The position numbers and the translations under genes were made by a program. From NCBI RefSeq assembly GCF_001645685.2, contig NZ_CP017080.1, positions 2,905,051-2,969,050 of the forward strand: a DNA stretch of 64,000 nucleotides. Direction: 5' to 3'. The DNA is from Peribacillus muralis. GTDB lineage: Bacteria > Bacillota > Bacilli > Bacillales > DSM-1321. The notes under the pieces were generated by a model, which was not told where the DNA came from, did no database searches, and saw only the letters and a list, made by a program, of their open reading frames with translations. Below, piece by piece: positions 47,945-58,459 of the stretch. The first letter of the stretch is position 1, and each line of letters opens with the position of its first letter.

Positions 47945-50050
47945 TTAAAATGCATTTTCTCCGATTCTCCTGCTCTGTTCTGCCAAGACCTTTTGATACT
48001 TCCTGCTGACGGAGGACTGACTTATCCCTAGTGCTTTAGCCGCTTTCGTCGTCGTTTTATACTGTTTCATGGCAAGCATGATCAATTGCTCCTCGACATG
48101 ATCTATCGCTTCCTGAAGTGGCAGGATTCTCGTTATGATCGGCTTCGTTTGTTTAAAGCCGCTGCCGACAGGAATGAATCGTTGAATGAAGTCAGCATCA
48201 ATCATCTCTTCATCAGCAGAAACAACCAATCTCTCGATCATGTTCTGCAATTCACGAATATTGCCGGGCCACGTATAAACCTCCAGTATGTTCAAGGCAT
48301 CAGGGGAAAAGTGGTAGTTCCGCTGATATCTTTCATTCAGTTTCTGCAGAAAATGAAAAGCAAGCGGCGGTATATCCTCCGGCCTTTCCCTTAAAGGCGG
48401 AACATGTATCGGAATGACGTTCAGCCGATAGAACAAATCTTCCCGGAACGTTCCCATTTCGACCATTTTTTCCAGTCCTTTATTTGTGGCGGCAACGATT
48501 TGAACATCAATGGGTATCGGTGTCGTACTGCCGATTGGAATCACTTCCTGTTCCTGAAGGACCCGCAGAAGCTTGACCTGAAGATGGATTGGCATGTCAC
48601 CCACTTCATCAAGGAATAATACACCTTTATTGGCCTGTTGAAAATAGCCCACCTTCCCGTTTTTATCCGCTCCGGTAAAGGACCCTTTCGTATAACCGAA
48701 CAATTCACTTTCAAGAAGGTTTTCCGGTATTGCCCCGCAATTTATCTTTAGGAAGGGCTGCTTCGAACGCCTCCCCATTTTATGAATGGCTTCGGCTATG
48801 ACCTCTTTCCCGACTCCCGATTCCCCGTTGATCAGTACGGTAGATGAAAAATGAGCGATTTTCTTGATTTGACTGATGATTTGTTCCATTTTAGGACTGG
48901 CAAAAATCAACTCTTTGTAAAATTGATCTTGCTTCTTGAACGAATCCAATTCTTTTCTCATTTCATTCAATTCCGATTTCAACTTAGTCGTTTCGGTGAT
49001 ATCCCTTGATGCAATCACAATTCGTTCGATCTCACCTTTTTCATTGAATACTGGCGTTCCGACGGAAAGGACTTTTTTATTCATTTTCGTATCTTGGACA
49101 ATCGAGACCTTCTTTTTTTGTTCAAGGACAAGCCGGGTCACCGATGGATTGAAAATCCCTTCATCCTCTAACTGCAAGAGATTCTTTCCGATATAATCCT
49201 TTAAATCCTTTCCCCAAAAACCGGAAATGATGCTGTCACTATAGCGAAGCAGTTCTCCTTTTTGATTGACGACCAAAATTTCATCATAAATATTAGCTAA
49301 AATGGCATTCAAGTCTTTATTCGAACTTTTTATCAATTCTATTTCCATAGCCATTTCCTCAACCATCGGTAAATCCTGAACGATGATGATCAGGCCTTCC
49401 ACTTCTTTTGCATGGTTGAGGATAGGGCTATAATCGACAAGCACACTCATGATATCCGTGATTTCCAGCTGATTTAGTATACTTCCACCGCTCGCGAACA
49501 CGCTATGTATATGCTCTTTATTGAAGATGGTCGCTGCTGGTTCATTTAAAACCTGTTCAGCAGGCTTCTTGATCATTTTCAAGCCCGATTCATTGAAGTT
49601 CACGATATTTTTTTCTTTATCCGCTACAAAAATCCCCATTGGAATGGAAGTTAACATGACATTAAGCAGGTCCACATTTTGCTTGCTGTCCTGCTTGAAT
49701 AATTCCGCTAACACATCTTCCCTTTTGACATAACCGGTAAGCACGCCATCATCTGTCTTGATCAAGACGATTGGTTCACCGATAATTTGAAACAGAAGCG
49801 GCAAGGAAATGTTTGGAGGCAATTTACAGACATTATCTATCGATAAGGCATACTGTAAAAGCTGTTCGACTGTTGTTATACTTTCATTTAACGGCAAATC
49901 ATCCAAACGGATATAGGCAAACACTTGATTTTCCTTCATCAGAAAGAAAAATGGTTCCTGTATCTCATGAATGTTTTGCTCTGAAAGTGCTGGCTGATCG
50001 ATTGTGATCGTTATGAATGGTCTAATTTTATCATCCGGTATGGATAACAC
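47945..50050 (-). CDS. Sigma-54-dependent transcriptional activator, probably putrescine-responsive
   Basis: A 701-aa enhancer-binding protein. Residues 1–120 look like a degenerate CBS-type pair, followed by two PAS-like domains (about 130–230 and 250–355), a AAA+ domain (about 386–616) and a C-terminal helix-turn-helix (TTTKAAKALGISQSSVSRKY). In the AAA+ part, GESGVGKE is Walker A (409–416), GSFTGA is the sigma-54 contact loop and LFLDEVGD is Walker B. PAS/CBS sensing is as in RocR-like activators. It lies between patA and puuP, both with sigma-54 promoters, so it is their likely activator. GGGGAG favours GTG 50050 over ATG 50092, which lies over a TAAAAT box. Confidence 0.85.
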   Translation of the reverse strand: MLSIPDDKIRPFITITIDQPALSEQNIHEIQEPFFFLMKENQVFAYIRLDDLPLNESITTVEQLLQYALSIDNVCKLPPNISLPLLFQIIGEPIVLIKTDDGVLTGYVKREDVLAELFKQDSKQNVDLLNVMLTSIPMGIFVADKEKNIVNFNESGLKMIKKPAEQVLNEPAATIFNKEHIHSVFASGGSILNQLEITDIMSVLVDYSPILNHAKEVEGLIIIVQDLPMVEEMAMEIELIKSSNKDLNAILANIYDEILVVNQKGELLRYSDSIISGFWGKDLKDYIGKNLLQLEDEGIFNPSVTRLVLEQKKKVSIVQDTKMNKKVLSVGTPVFNEKGEIERIVIASRDITETTKLKSELNEMRKELDSFKKQDQFYKELIFASPKMEQIISQIKKIAHFSSTVLINGESGVGKEVIAEAIHKMGRRSKQPFLKINCGAIPENLLESELFGYTKGSFTGADKNGKVGYFQQANKGVLFLDEVGDMPIHLQVKLLRVLQEQEVIPIGSTTPIPIDVQIVAATNKGLEKMVEMGTFREDLFYRLNVIPIHVPPLRERPEDIPPLAFHFLQKLNERYQRNYHFSPDALNILEVYTWPGNIRELQNMIERLVVSADEEMIDADFIQRFIPVGSGFKQTKPIITRILPLQEAIDHVEEQLIMLAMKQYKTTTKAAKALGISQSSVSRKYQKVLAEQSRRIGENAF

Positions 50051-50551
50051 AGTTTCACTCCCCTTAAAGTAACCTAGTCTATATTTTAACATAATTCCGA
50101 ATTGCTAGAAAAAATAATCTGCAACTTTCGATACCCACTTCCTTTTCAACTCATTCCAACCACAATAAAAGGGCCCTCCGCTGGACCCTTTTCATCTTAG
50201 AGAATGACAGGCAAAAGCTTATAAGAAGGCGCTTTTGTAGCGTTTTACCTACCTACACACTCCCAATCGTCACAATAATCAGTAAACTGACTACCTACGT
50301 ATCAAGTTGAAAAAGCTGTTTCACCATATACTTGGACCCATTTATGGTTATATGGGGATAGAACGGCTGCTGCGAAAAGGCATGAACCTAAAAAATGTTT
50401 TGTCCCATTGCAGTGAAAACAACAACGCACTCACATATGCGTTGAATCTGCGCTAGCCAAGACGATACGGAAACCGATTGGAACATAAGGATGAGCGTTG
50501 ACGAAATTTTATTGGACGATTGGTGGCTTCCTTCAATTCACGGAAAGTGGT
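50051..50551. other. puuP–activator intergenic region
   Basis: It contains a TAAAAT -10-like box (50083–50088) for the activator gene and a terminator (50167–50192). An unassigned stretch at about 50280–50460 has one plus-strand frame open for about 58 codons (ILGPIYGYMGIERLLRKG) without start or ribosome site. I cannot assign it. Confidence 0.5.
50167..50192. terminator. Hairpin terminator downstream of puuP
   Basis: AAAAGGGTCC and GGGCCCTTTT on the minus strand with a 6-nt loop. Near-symmetrical, so it may act in both directions, and it insulates the activator gene from puuP transcription. Confidence 0.65.
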
Positions 50552-51889
50552 TTACTGGGCTTCTTCAAAGCGGAATAGTGGAGGGGATTCCGTAAACCAT
50601 TTCGTCCGGTAAAGAAGATAAGCGATGCCCATTGCCGCCCAGATAGTTCCCAGAATCAAGGAGCTCATTTCAAGATTTAGCCAAAGGATGAACACCGATG
50701 CCCCTCCAATAACCGGGAACAGTATATTGGAAATAAATCCTTTAACCGAATGGTACCTTTTGTTCCTGACTGCGTGGACGATAACGCACAAATTCACGAA
50801 AGTAAAGGCCATTAACGCTCCGAAATTTATTAGGGAGGTAGCCGTGACCAAATCCAGGAATAAGGCGACCAAGGAAATGATTCCGACAAAGATGACATTA
50901 TAAAAGGGCGTATTATATTTAGGGTGGACAAACCCAAAAAGTTTTTTCGAGATCATCTGATCTCGCCCCATGACATATAACAACCTTGATACACTAGCAT
51001 GGGAGGCAAGTCCTGAGGCAAGGGTACCGCATAGTGTGCCTGCCAGGAATATGGATTGAAATAACTTCCCGCCTACGAAAAGTGCAATTTCCGGGGAAGC
51101 CGCTTCCGGATCATTGAAACGGGAAACATCGGGAAAGAATAGCTGGGTGAAAAATGCAGCTGTGACAAACAAAACCCCGCCAATAAGGGCAGTTAAGAGG
51201 ATCGCCCGCGGAATCGTTTTGGCTGGATTTGGTGTTTCTTCCGATAAGGTCGTGACAGCATCGAACCCCAAGAAGGAAAAGCAAAGAATCGTTGCACCGG
51301 CTATGAGCGTCGACATTTCCATATGAGACCCGATAAAAGGCTGAAGCGAGGTGACATCCCCTGTCCCTTCACCACTCATGACCCCTTTGATGACAAGTGC
51401 CACGAAAATGATGATGACCAACATTTGAAAGAAAACAAGGAAGCTGTTGAAGTTGGCAGCGAAATTAACATTGAACAAGTTGATCCCTGTCATTAACAGG
51501 ACAAATCCAACTACCCACATCCAGGGGGAAACTTCGGGAAATAGTGCAGTTAAATATATTTTTGTTAAGATTGCGTTCACCATCGGTAAAAATAAATAAT
51601 CAAGCATCGATGACCATCCGACCAGGAAGCCTAAATGTGGATTGATCGTTTTTTGTGTATACGTATAAGATGACCCTGCTTGAGGATAAATTTTCACCAT
51701 TTTCCCATAGCTTGCTGCCGTAAACAGCATTGCCACCAAAGCAATGACATATGCAGTCGGTACATGTCCTCCCGTTAATTCAGAAACGATCCCGAATGTA
51801 TCAAAAACGACCATCGGGGTCATATACCCCACACCTAGCAAGACGATTTGCCATAAGCTTAAAGACCTTTTCAGTTTACCTGTTTGCAT
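50552..51889 (-). CDS. puuP: Putrescine importer, APC family (PuuP-like)
   Basis: A 445-aa amino acid/polyamine permease with twelve hydrophobic segments. It follows E. coli PuuP closely: [72 protein letters not shown] and [18 protein letters not shown]. PuuP is a proton-coupled putrescine importer. Together with patA this gives uptake plus first catabolic step. The start ATG 51889 has AAGGGG, behind a sigma-54 promoter about 85 bp upstream. Confidence 0.88.
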   Translation of the reverse strand: MQTGKLKRSLSLWQIVLLGVGYMTPMVVFDTFGIVSELTGGHVPTAYVIALVAMLFTAASYGKMVKIYPQAGSSYTYTQKTINPHLGFLVGWSSMLDYLFLPMVNAILTKIYLTALFPEVSPWMWVVGFVLLMTGINLFNVNFAANFNSFLVFFQMLVIIIFVALVIKGVMSGEGTGDVTSLQPFIGSHMEMSTLIAGATILCFSFLGFDAVTTLSEETPNPAKTIPRAILLTALIGGVLFVTAAFFTQLFFPDVSRFNDPEAASPEIALFVGGKLFQSIFLAGTLCGTLASGLASHASVSRLLYVMGRDQMISKKLFGFVHPKYNTPFYNVIFVGIISLVALFLDLVTATSLINFGALMAFTFVNLCVIVHAVRNKRYHSVKGFISNILFPVIGGASVFILWLNLEMSSLILGTIWAAMGIAYLLYRTKWFTESPPLFRFEEAQ

Positions 51890-51974
51890 GTATCATACCC
51901 CTTCCCTTTTTGCCGGGAAAAAGTGAATGAGCTTCCCCCGGTAACCTCGATAATTCTTTGATATAATACACTCC

Positions 51975-51990
51975 GCAATTTTCATACCAA
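51975..51990 (-). promoter_or_regulatory. Sigma-54 (SigL) promoter of puuP
   Basis: TTGGTATG-AAAA-TTGC on the minus strand, GG and GC separated by 10 bp. It agrees with the patA promoter at 12 of 16 positions. Confidence 0.8.
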
Positions 51991-52039
51991 AAAAAACAGT
52001 CGAAATTTAACTGAAAACAAGGAATTAAAGCGAATATTT

Positions 52040-52055
52040 CATGCAGTTTTGAATA
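52040..52055. promoter_or_regulatory. Degenerate enhancer (UAS), puuP side
   Basis: CATGCAGTTTTGAATA matches the patA-side repeat (TATGCATACTTGCATA) at 11 of 16 positions and begins 50 bp upstream of the -24 element, against 51 bp for patA. Confidence 0.45.
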
Positions 52056-52097
52056 ACTTATTCAATTTTTCATAATTTACAGATAATTATATCGCAC

Positions 52098-52131
52098 AAA
52101 AAAAAGCAGAAGATATCGATATCTTCTGCTC
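52098..52131 (-). terminator. Terminator of der-gpsA
   Basis: A perfect 24-bp palindrome, GCAGAAGATATC and its complement (52106–52129), followed by eight T on the minus strand. Confidence 0.85.
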
Positions 52132-52270
52132 ATTTGACTAAATCCCCCCGTGCCGAGGTCAAATTACTAGTTTACTTTCGTTGCATTGTATGCTGATACA
52201 TGGCAAGACGCATCATCGAATGCCTAATTTATTGAAATTCTTTTATGAAAGAGGCTTTTTAGGGGAAATC

Positions 52271-53317
52271 CTACTGCCTGCTATCCAGGATGTTATAAAG
52301 TTCTTCCATTTCATTGGTCTTTGAACGATTCATCAAAAGGTCAACTGCCTTTTTCACTTCTTCTCCATTGAATAAAACGTTATACAAGGCTTCCGTGATC
52401 GGCATATTGACTTCGTATTTTTGAGCTAGCTGGTAAGCGGCTTTAGTGGTTCTGACTCCTTCTACCACCATCCCCATATTTTCCAGCACTTCTTCCAGTT
52501 TTTTCCCTTTACCAAGCATATTCCCCGCTCTCCAGTTTCGGGAATGAACACTTGTACAAGTGACGATCAGATCACCTATACCTGCCAGTCCGGAAAAGGT
52601 AAGTGGGTTGGCACCCATGGCCACTCCTAAACGGGAGATTTCAGCCAATCCACGGGTCATCAAGGCAGCCTTGGCATTATCACCATAGCCAAGCCCATCG
52701 GTAATGCCTGAAGCTAAAGCAATGATGTTTTTCAAGGCCCCGCCAATTTCAACACCAATCAAATCCGGATTCGTATAGACGCGGAAATTATTGTTGATAA
52801 AGACGTCCTGAACCTTTTCGGCAGCCTTCATATTTTTTGAAGAAACGGCAACTGTCGTTGGGTGACGGAGACTGACTTCTTCTGCATGACTTGGTCCAGA
52901 AAGAACCACGATATCCTTCAACCAATCCGTGGAAGACACTTCTTCAATCATTTCCGAAATGCGAAGCAAGGAATCCGGTTCAATCCCCTTACTCACATGA
53001 ACGATTGTCAATGGTTTATCATGAGCTGCTTCAATCTGTCCAAGCACTTCCCGGTAAGCTTTGGTCGGAACAGCCAAAATGATCATTTCGATTCCGGCCA
53101 ATGCTTCCTTAATGGAAGTATATCCTTTAATCCCTTTAGGCAATTCAATACCAGGCAAGTATTTGCCATTCGTATGATGTTGGTTTACTTCTTCGATTTG
53201 CTTCGAATTATGTCCCCATAATCTAACTTCATGCTGGTTATCAGCTAATACCATCGCTAAAGCAGTTCCCCAGCTACCTGCACCAATGATTGCGATGCTT
53301 TCTTTTGCTTTCACCAT
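52271..53317 (-). CDS. gpsA: Glycerol-3-phosphate dehydrogenase [NAD(P)+]
   Basis: A 348-aa enzyme making sn-glycerol 3-phosphate for phospholipids. The NAD loop [12 protein letters not shown] opens the protein, and [15 protein letters not shown] and [14 protein letters not shown] are family blocks. AAAGGAAG supports ATG 53317. The upstream extension of the open frame overlaps der and is not used. Follows der by 16 bp. Confidence 0.95.
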   Translation of the reverse strand: MVKAKESIAIIGAGSWGTALAMVLADNQHEVRLWGHNSKQIEEVNQHHTNGKYLPGIELPKGIKGYTSIKEALAGIEMIILAVPTKAYREVLGQIEAAHDKPLTIVHVSKGIEPDSLLRISEMIEEVSSTDWLKDIVVLSGPSHAEEVSLRHPTTVAVSSKNMKAAEKVQDVFINNNFRVYTNPDLIGVEIGGALKNIIALASGITDGLGYGDNAKAALMTRGLAEISRLGVAMGANPLTFSGLAGIGDLIVTCTSVHSRNWRAGNMLGKGKKLEEVLENMGMVVEGVRTTKAAYQLAQKYEVNMPITEALYNVLFNGEEVKKAVDLLMNRSKTNEMEELYNILDSRQ

Positions 53318-53333
53318 TGTATGACTTCCTTTA

Positions 53334-54644
53334 CTATTTTCTTTGTCGTCCGAAGATCCGAATTGGTGTTCCTTCAAAACCAAAGGCATCCCTAATTCGA
53401 TTCTCTAAAAATCTTTCATATGAGAAATGCAATAACTCAGGATCATTAACGAATACAACGAAAGTAGGCGGCTTGATCGCTACCTGGGTCGTATAATAAA
53501 TTTTCAGGCGGTTCCCATTATGGGTCGGTGTCGGATTCATCGCCACGGCATCCATGACCACTTCATTCAATACATTTGTTTGAACACGAATGGCATGGTT
53601 TTCACTAGCCTGATCGATGACCGGGATTAATGTATGTGTCCGCTTTTTAGTTAAGGCAGATAGATAGATGATCGGCGCATAATCCAGGAATAGGAAATGG
53701 GCACGGATTTTTTCTTCAAGATCCTTCATCGTTTTCTCATCTTTCTCGATGGCATCCCATTTATTGACGACGATGATGACCGCCCTGCCCGCTTCATGGG
53801 CATAACCGGCGATTTTTTTATCTTGCTCACGAATGCCTTCCTCAGCGTTCAATACCACAAGAACGACGTCTGAGCGTTCAATCGCCCGTAACGCACGAAG
53901 TACGCTATATTTTTCCGTACTTTCATACACCTTTCCTTTTTTCCTCATTCCAGCGGTATCAATGATGACATACTCTTTACCGTTGTATTTATAAGGAGAA
54001 TCGATTGCATCACGGGTCGTCCCCTCAATTTCACTGACGATAACACGGTCTTCCCCTAACAATGCATTGACCAATGATGATTTGCCTACATTCGGCCTTC
54101 CGATCAAACTGAATTTAATGACATCATCTGCATAATCCTGACCGCTGAATTTAGGGAAATGTTTCGCAGCCTCATCCAGTAAGTCTCCAAGTCCAAGTCC
54201 GTGTGACCCGGATATCGGGTATGGATCCCCAAAGCCTAACGCGTAGAAATCATAGATTTGATCCCTCATCTCTGGATTATCGACTTTATTGACCGCAAGG
54301 ACAACAGGCTTTTTGGATTTATAGAGTATCTTGGCAACCTCTTCATCCGCAGCCGTCACCCCTTCACGGCCATTCGTCATAAAGATTATCACATCGGCCT
54401 CGTCGATCGCAATTTCGGCTTGCTGGCGAATTTGTTCAAGAAACGGCTCATCACCGATATCGATTCCGCCTGTATCAATGATGTTAAAGTCATGTGTCAA
54501 CCATTCACCAGAACTATATATCCTGTCACGCGTCACACCTGGAACGTCTTCTACAATCGAAACCCGTTCTCCCACTATTCTATTAAAGATCGTCGATTTA
54601 CCTACGTTCGGACGACCGACTATCGCAATTACCGGTTTTGGCAT
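53334..54644 (-). CDS. der: Ribosome-assembly GTPase Der (EngA)
   Basis: A 436-aa protein with two tandem GTPase domains (P-loops GRPNVGKST at 9–17 and GRPNVGKSS at about 182; NKVD and NKWD specificity motifs) and a C-terminal KH-like domain. It is an essential factor for 50S subunit maturation. Operon with gpsA. Confidence 0.96.
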   Translation of the reverse strand: MPKPVIAIVGRPNVGKSTIFNRIVGERVSIVEDVPGVTRDRIYSSGEWLTHDFNIIDTGGIDIGDEPFLEQIRQQAEIAIDEADVIIFMTNGREGVTAADEEVAKILYKSKKPVVLAVNKVDNPEMRDQIYDFYALGFGDPYPISGSHGLGLGDLLDEAAKHFPKFSGQDYADDVIKFSLIGRPNVGKSSLVNALLGEDRVIVSEIEGTTRDAIDSPYKYNGKEYVIIDTAGMRKKGKVYESTEKYSVLRALRAIERSDVVLVVLNAEEGIREQDKKIAGYAHEAGRAVIIVVNKWDAIEKDEKTMKDLEEKIRAHFLFLDYAPIIYLSALTKKRTHTLIPVIDQASENHAIRVQTNVLNEVVMDAVAMNPTPTHNGNRLKIYYTTQVAIKPPTFVVFVNDPELLHFSYERFLENRIRDAFGFEGTPIRIFGRQRK

Positions 54645-55127
54645 TGCTATTCACCCTTTCTGCTACTATATCTCTGTCAAAGTCACGAAATCCATGAATG
54701 CGTGCATTGCCATTGCTTTGCATTGTTGTTTTTCATTATTTCCTGTTCAAGGAAAAGACTGTATCCATCATCATATAAAGGAAACTTTCATCAGGACTAC
54801 ATGCACAACTGATGAACAGTTAAACGTATCAAGGATTCACAGGCAGTTTGTCCGCTTCTTTTAAAGTGAACCGACTGCATGCTAAAACGTGATTGTATAC
54901 AGCCCAAAAAAATGAAGAAAGCTCTAAGGCATGTGCTTCCTTATAAATTAGTTTAGAGCACTTTACGATTTATCTACAGACCTCTAACTACCCTATAGTA
55001 ACAAATTTCGCGCCAATCAACAATGATTGTATAAATAAAAGCCTCCCATTCCAATATACTCCATTTATTGGACCTCATTTGAACAAATCAGGGGAAGGAA
55101 ATCCTTTTAACGCCCCACCTCTATTTT
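54645..55127. other. yphA–der intergenic region
   Basis: A 483-bp gap. On the minus strand GCTCTAA...TTAGAGC (about 54918–54956), with a T-rich tail into TTTTTTT, may terminate yphA. B. subtilis has an additional gene (yphB/seaA) near here that I do not see. No open frame with a ribosome site is visible. Confidence 0.5.
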
Positions 55128-55748
55128 TCACTGATTAAAATTCTCTTTCCTGAGCTTTGTTGACAACTTCGATTGGGATGATAAATAAATATATTGTCCA
55201 ACAAGCTCCAACATCCGCCATACAATATTCGCTCCAAGTACAAGCGCTGCATCATCATGCCAGGCGAATGCTAAAGCCACATATGGCAAAGAGTGATAAA
55301 CGAGCAATACAGCATAGATGATATCGCCCATGATCAAACCAATCAAAAGGACAAACAATCGGTGTTTCCAATTTTTAAAAAGTAATAGGATAAGATAATT
55401 CAGAAAGAGGCATAGGAGATAGGAGGGTTTGATAATAAGCCATATCGGGTCAAGTAAAGAAAAAAGTTGAAAACTTGCATAAGCGAGCGTAACGATAAGG
55501 CAGCCGCTGATCAGCTCCATGATTTTGAAAATCGATTGCTTCCTGATATACACACATAGGATAAAAAAAAGGTATAAGCCGCTCATATGCATGGAAAGAA
55601 AGGAAATCTCCAATTTATATCCCGCTAATACCATGACGGCCAATAGATGAAACAAGAAATCGAAACGAAATGGAACCGTTTTCGGAATAAAAAACATGAC
55701 AATGACCCAAACTATCCATGACATCCAATAAAACAATATTCCATCCAT
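55128..55748 (-). CDS. yphA: YphA-like membrane protein
   Basis: A 206-aa protein with six or seven hydrophobic helices, matching the length and position of B. subtilis YphA. Function unknown. The start ATG has AAAGGGGGG upstream. Confidence 0.75.
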   Translation of the reverse strand: MDGILFYWMSWIVWVIVMFFIPKTVPFRFDFLFHLLAVMVLAGYKLEISFLSMHMSGLYLFFILCVYIRKQSIFKIMELISGCLIVTLAYASFQLFSLLDPIWLIIKPSYLLCLFLNYLILLLFKNWKHRLFVLLIGLIMGDIIYAVLLVYHSLPYVALAFAWHDDAALVLGANIVWRMLELVGQYIYLSSQSKLSTKLRKENFNQ

Positions 55749-55881
55749 GCAGCTTCCCCCCTTTAGGAAACATTATGGCTCGTTTTTTAAAAGAATAAAC
55801 GTTAACTCTGTAATTCATAGGCTTTACATAAGGCTCATTCCGATTCGATTCGGTCATTATCTTTATAAAGGAGGTGGCAAA

Positions 55882-56013
55882 ATGGGCAAAGATCGGCAGG
55901 AAAAAAAGTTGAAAGAAAGTAAACGGGTAGAGTCTGATAGAGATCAATCCTTGAAGTATAAAGGGGCAACAAGCATGGAAGGCCCTGAAGAGGCACGAAA
56001 AAGGAATAGCTAA
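55882..56013 (+). CDS. ypzI: YpzI-family small protein
   Basis: A 43-aa highly charged protein (MGKDRQEKKLKESKRVESDRD...) with GGAGGTGG in front of ATG 55882. The YpzI family is a small conserved protein of sporeforming bacilli encoded near fni and yphA. It is likely disordered, and its role is unknown. It is read against its neighbours. Confidence 0.78.
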   Translation: MGKDRQEKKLKESKRVESDRDQSLKYKGATSMEGPEEARKRNS

Positions 56014-56028
56014 ACCTGTTTAAACGGA

Positions 56029-56065
56029 AAAGAAGCATCCCAATGCTCAATTGAGATGCTTCTTT
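56029..56065. terminator. Convergent terminator between ypzI and fni
   Basis: AAGAAGCATC and GATGCTTCTT arms with T-rich ends on both strands. Confidence 0.78.
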
Positions 56066-56076
56066 CCATGGCTATA

Positions 56077-57135
56077 TCATCTAGCATAAGCGGAACAATC
56101 AAATCCCCTTTGTGTTAACCAATGGTAGGTTGCCCCTGAAATAACCATTTTTGATTTCCTTAATTCCTGGATATCACGACAGCCAAGGGCAGTCATGATA
56201 ATTTTTAAATCTTCATGTATGTAGGTTATTTCTTTTATTAATTGTTCAAGGCCAAGCTCTTTATGCACCTTGAGAAAATGGCCGGCCAAACCTACACCTT
56301 TCGCTCCTAAGGCAAGGCTTTTTGTGATTTCCAGGGAATTACGGATGCCGCCGGATCCGATCACTGAAAGCTCAGGTGAAACTTTAACCGCTTCCACGAT
56401 TGAAGCAGCCGTCGGAATTCCCCATTCATTAAAATATCCGAGTACTTTCGCTCGCCTTTCATTCTCGATTTTGGCAAAATTCGTGCCGCCAAAACCACCT
56501 ACATCAATGATTGAAACTCCAACGGAAAGCAATTGCCTCACCGTTTCCTTACTCATTCCAAAGCCGACCTCTTTTACAATGACAGGAATTCCGATGCTGC
56601 TGTTGATTTTTTCTATTCTTGACAGGGTTCCTGCAAAATCCCTATCTCCTTCAGGCATCGTCAGCTCCTGTATCGTGTTGATATGAATCTGCAAGGCATT
56701 TGCCTCAATCATGTCACTTGCTCGCTTCGCTTGGTCTACAGTTGCTTCCCCGCCAAGATTGCCAATCAGCACGCCGTCAGGATTCTCCTGTCTGACCACT
56801 TTGAAAGAAGCCTGCTGGGCAGGTTCCTTGATTGCAGCCATTTGTGAACCGACCGCCATGGCGATCCCCGTTTCCCTTGCTGCTATCGCAAGGTCACCAT
56901 TTAATTTTTCCGTTTCGGCGCCCCCGCCTCCGGTCATGGCATTTATGAAAATTGGCGAACTTAACTCAAGTTCGCCAATTTCTGCTGTGAGGGTCACGTT
57001 ATTCAAGGAAATTTCTGGTAAGCTTTGGTGGATAAACGAAATATCTTCTAGTCCGGAGTTATGCTGCTGACCTGTTTTTAGCGCAAATTCTATATGATCT
57101 AATTTTCGTTTTTCTCTCTCCAAGGCCATCACCAT
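56077..57135 (-). CDS. fni: Type 2 isopentenyl-diphosphate delta-isomerase
   Basis: A 352-aa FMN- and NADPH-dependent isomerase (Idi-2) interconverting isopentenyl and dimethylallyl diphosphate. Markers are RKLDHIEFAL, NAMTGGGG, AVGSQMAA, MPEGDRDF and GGFGGTNFAKIE. No strong ribosome site precedes the first ATG, so the exact start is uncertain. It lies 7 bp after ypfD and may depend on that gene's translation. Confidence 0.93.
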   Translation of the reverse strand: MVMALEREKRKLDHIEFALKTGQQHNSGLEDISFIHQSLPEISLNNVTLTAEIGELELSSPIFINAMTGGGGAETEKLNGDLAIAARETGIAMAVGSQMAAIKEPAQQASFKVVRQENPDGVLIGNLGGEATVDQAKRASDMIEANALQIHINTIQELTMPEGDRDFAGTLSRIEKINSSIGIPVIVKEVGFGMSKETVRQLLSVGVSIIDVGGFGGTNFAKIENERRAKVLGYFNEWGIPTAASIVEAVKVSPELSVIGSGGIRNSLEITKSLALGAKGVGLAGHFLKVHKELGLEQLIKEITYIHEDLKIIMTALGCRDIQELRKSKMVISGATYHWLTQRGFDCSAYAR

Positions 57136-57142
57136 TATTATC

Positions 57143-58285
57143 TTATTTTAGTTTTTTTAATTGATCCCCAATCATATCACCTAGCTGAAAGCCCTTTGAT
57201 TCTTCGGGAAGTTCATAATTTGATGTGTTGTAATTAGAGGATTGAGGTTCTTCAAGTTCTTTTATGCTCAATGATAGACGCTGTTCCGTTTCATTGACAT
57301 CCAGGACCTTCACCTCGACTGACTGACCTTCCTTCAGTACTTCTTGTGGTGTGGCAATATGCTTATGCGAGATTTGTGAAATGTGGACAAGTCCTTCCAC
57401 ACCCGGGAAAATCTCGACGAATGCACCGAATGAAACAAGGCGCTTCACGCTTCCCTCTAGTGTAGAACCTTTTGCTGCCTTTTCGGCAATGCCCGCCCAC
57501 GGTCCTGGAAGAGTATCCTTGATGGAAAGTGATATCCTCTCATTATCACGATCGATGGAAAGCACCTTCACGTGGACGTTGTCTCCTTCGGAAACGACAT
57601 CGGATGCTTTGTCGACATGCTGGTGGGATAGCTGGGAAATGTGGACAAGTCCATCCACGCCTCCAATATCGACGAATGCCCCAAAATCGGTGATCCTTTG
57701 GACAACACCCTCAAGCACCTGCCCACTTTCAAGGTTATCGAGTACATTCGCCTTTTGTTTTTCCTTTTGATCTTGGACTACTGCACGATGTGAGAGAATT
57801 AAGCGATTCTTGTCTTTCTCAAGCTCGACGATCTTGAATGTTAAAGTTTTGTTTTTGTAATCAGAAAAATCTTCAACGAAATAGTCTTCTACTAGAGAAG
57901 CCGGAACGAAACCACGTACGCCTAGATCTACAACAAGTCCGCCTTTGACGACATCTTTCACTTCAGCCTCAAATACGTCACCGTTTTCAAATTTCAATTC
58001 AAGGTCATCCCAAGCCTTTAGCGCATCGATTTTACGTTTTGATAGAATAAGAGCTTCTTCTTCCACTTTAATGACTTCAAGCTCCAATACGTCCCCTTCG
58101 GAAACGGCATCTGATGCCTTTTCGACATGAAGGCTGGACAGCTCACTGATAGGAATGATTCCATCGGATTTACTGTTTTCAACATCGACGATGACCTGCT
58201 TTTCTTCTACCTTTGAAACGGTTGCTTTCACTTGATCCCCAACTTTGTAATTGTTCACTTCTACCTGGTTCATATCTTCTGTCAT
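57143..58285 (-). CDS. ypfD: S1-domain RNA-binding protein YpfD (ribosomal protein S1 homologue)
   Basis: A 380-aa protein with four S1 domains (about 14–85, 100–170, 187–256 and 273–342), including DGLVHISQLSH and EGLVHISQISH. It is shorter than the six-domain S1 of E. coli. Low-GC Gram-positives do not strictly need it for translation. ATG 58285 after AAGGAGGAG matches the B. subtilis start. Nineteen upstream codons are excluded. Confidence 0.93.
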   Translation of the reverse strand: MTEDMNQVEVNNYKVGDQVKATVSKVEEKQVIVDVENSKSDGIIPISELSSLHVEKASDAVSEGDVLELEVIKVEEEALILSKRKIDALKAWDDLELKFENGDVFEAEVKDVVKGGLVVDLGVRGFVPASLVEDYFVEDFSDYKNKTLTFKIVELEKDKNRLILSHRAVVQDQKEKQKANVLDNLESGQVLEGVVQRITDFGAFVDIGGVDGLVHISQLSHQHVDKASDVVSEGDNVHVKVLSIDRDNERISLSIKDTLPGPWAGIAEKAAKGSTLEGSVKRLVSFGAFVEIFPGVEGLVHISQISHKHIATPQEVLKEGQSVEVKVLDVNETEQRLSLSIKELEEPQSSNYNTSNYELPEESKGFQLGDMIGDQLKKLK

Positions 58286-58459
58286 TACTAACTCCTCCTT
58301 AACCCATGACTGATCAGCAATATTCCTCTCCATCGGCCACATATTTTATTTAAGTGGTTCAATAAAAACACTTACCTAATAAAGATAAAAACAGTTTTTT
58401 TAGAATAATCCCTATTTTATAAATTCTAACAAATTCAGAAAATTGTCAAGTATGAAGGA

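Larger units (their letters stand above)
51890..52270. other. gpsA–puuP intergenic region
   Basis: It carries the puuP sigma-54 promoter (51975–51990), its candidate enhancer (52040–52055) and the gpsA terminator (52098–52131). The 140 bp between the gpsA stop and the terminator has no gene that I can support. Confidence 0.6.

Noticed and set aside
50280..50460. Plus-strand open frame (ILGPIYGYMGIERLLRKG) between the activator and puuP
   Set aside because: No start codon in context and no ribosome site. May be chance in a gap of unknown origin.
52132..52270. Short minus-strand frame (MMRLAMYQHTMQRK) between gpsA and its terminator
   Set aside because: Only 14 codons with no ribosome site.
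54258..54864. Two long plus-strand frames over the der start
   Set aside because: Overlapping antisense frames opposite the der P-loop region, with no ribosome site.
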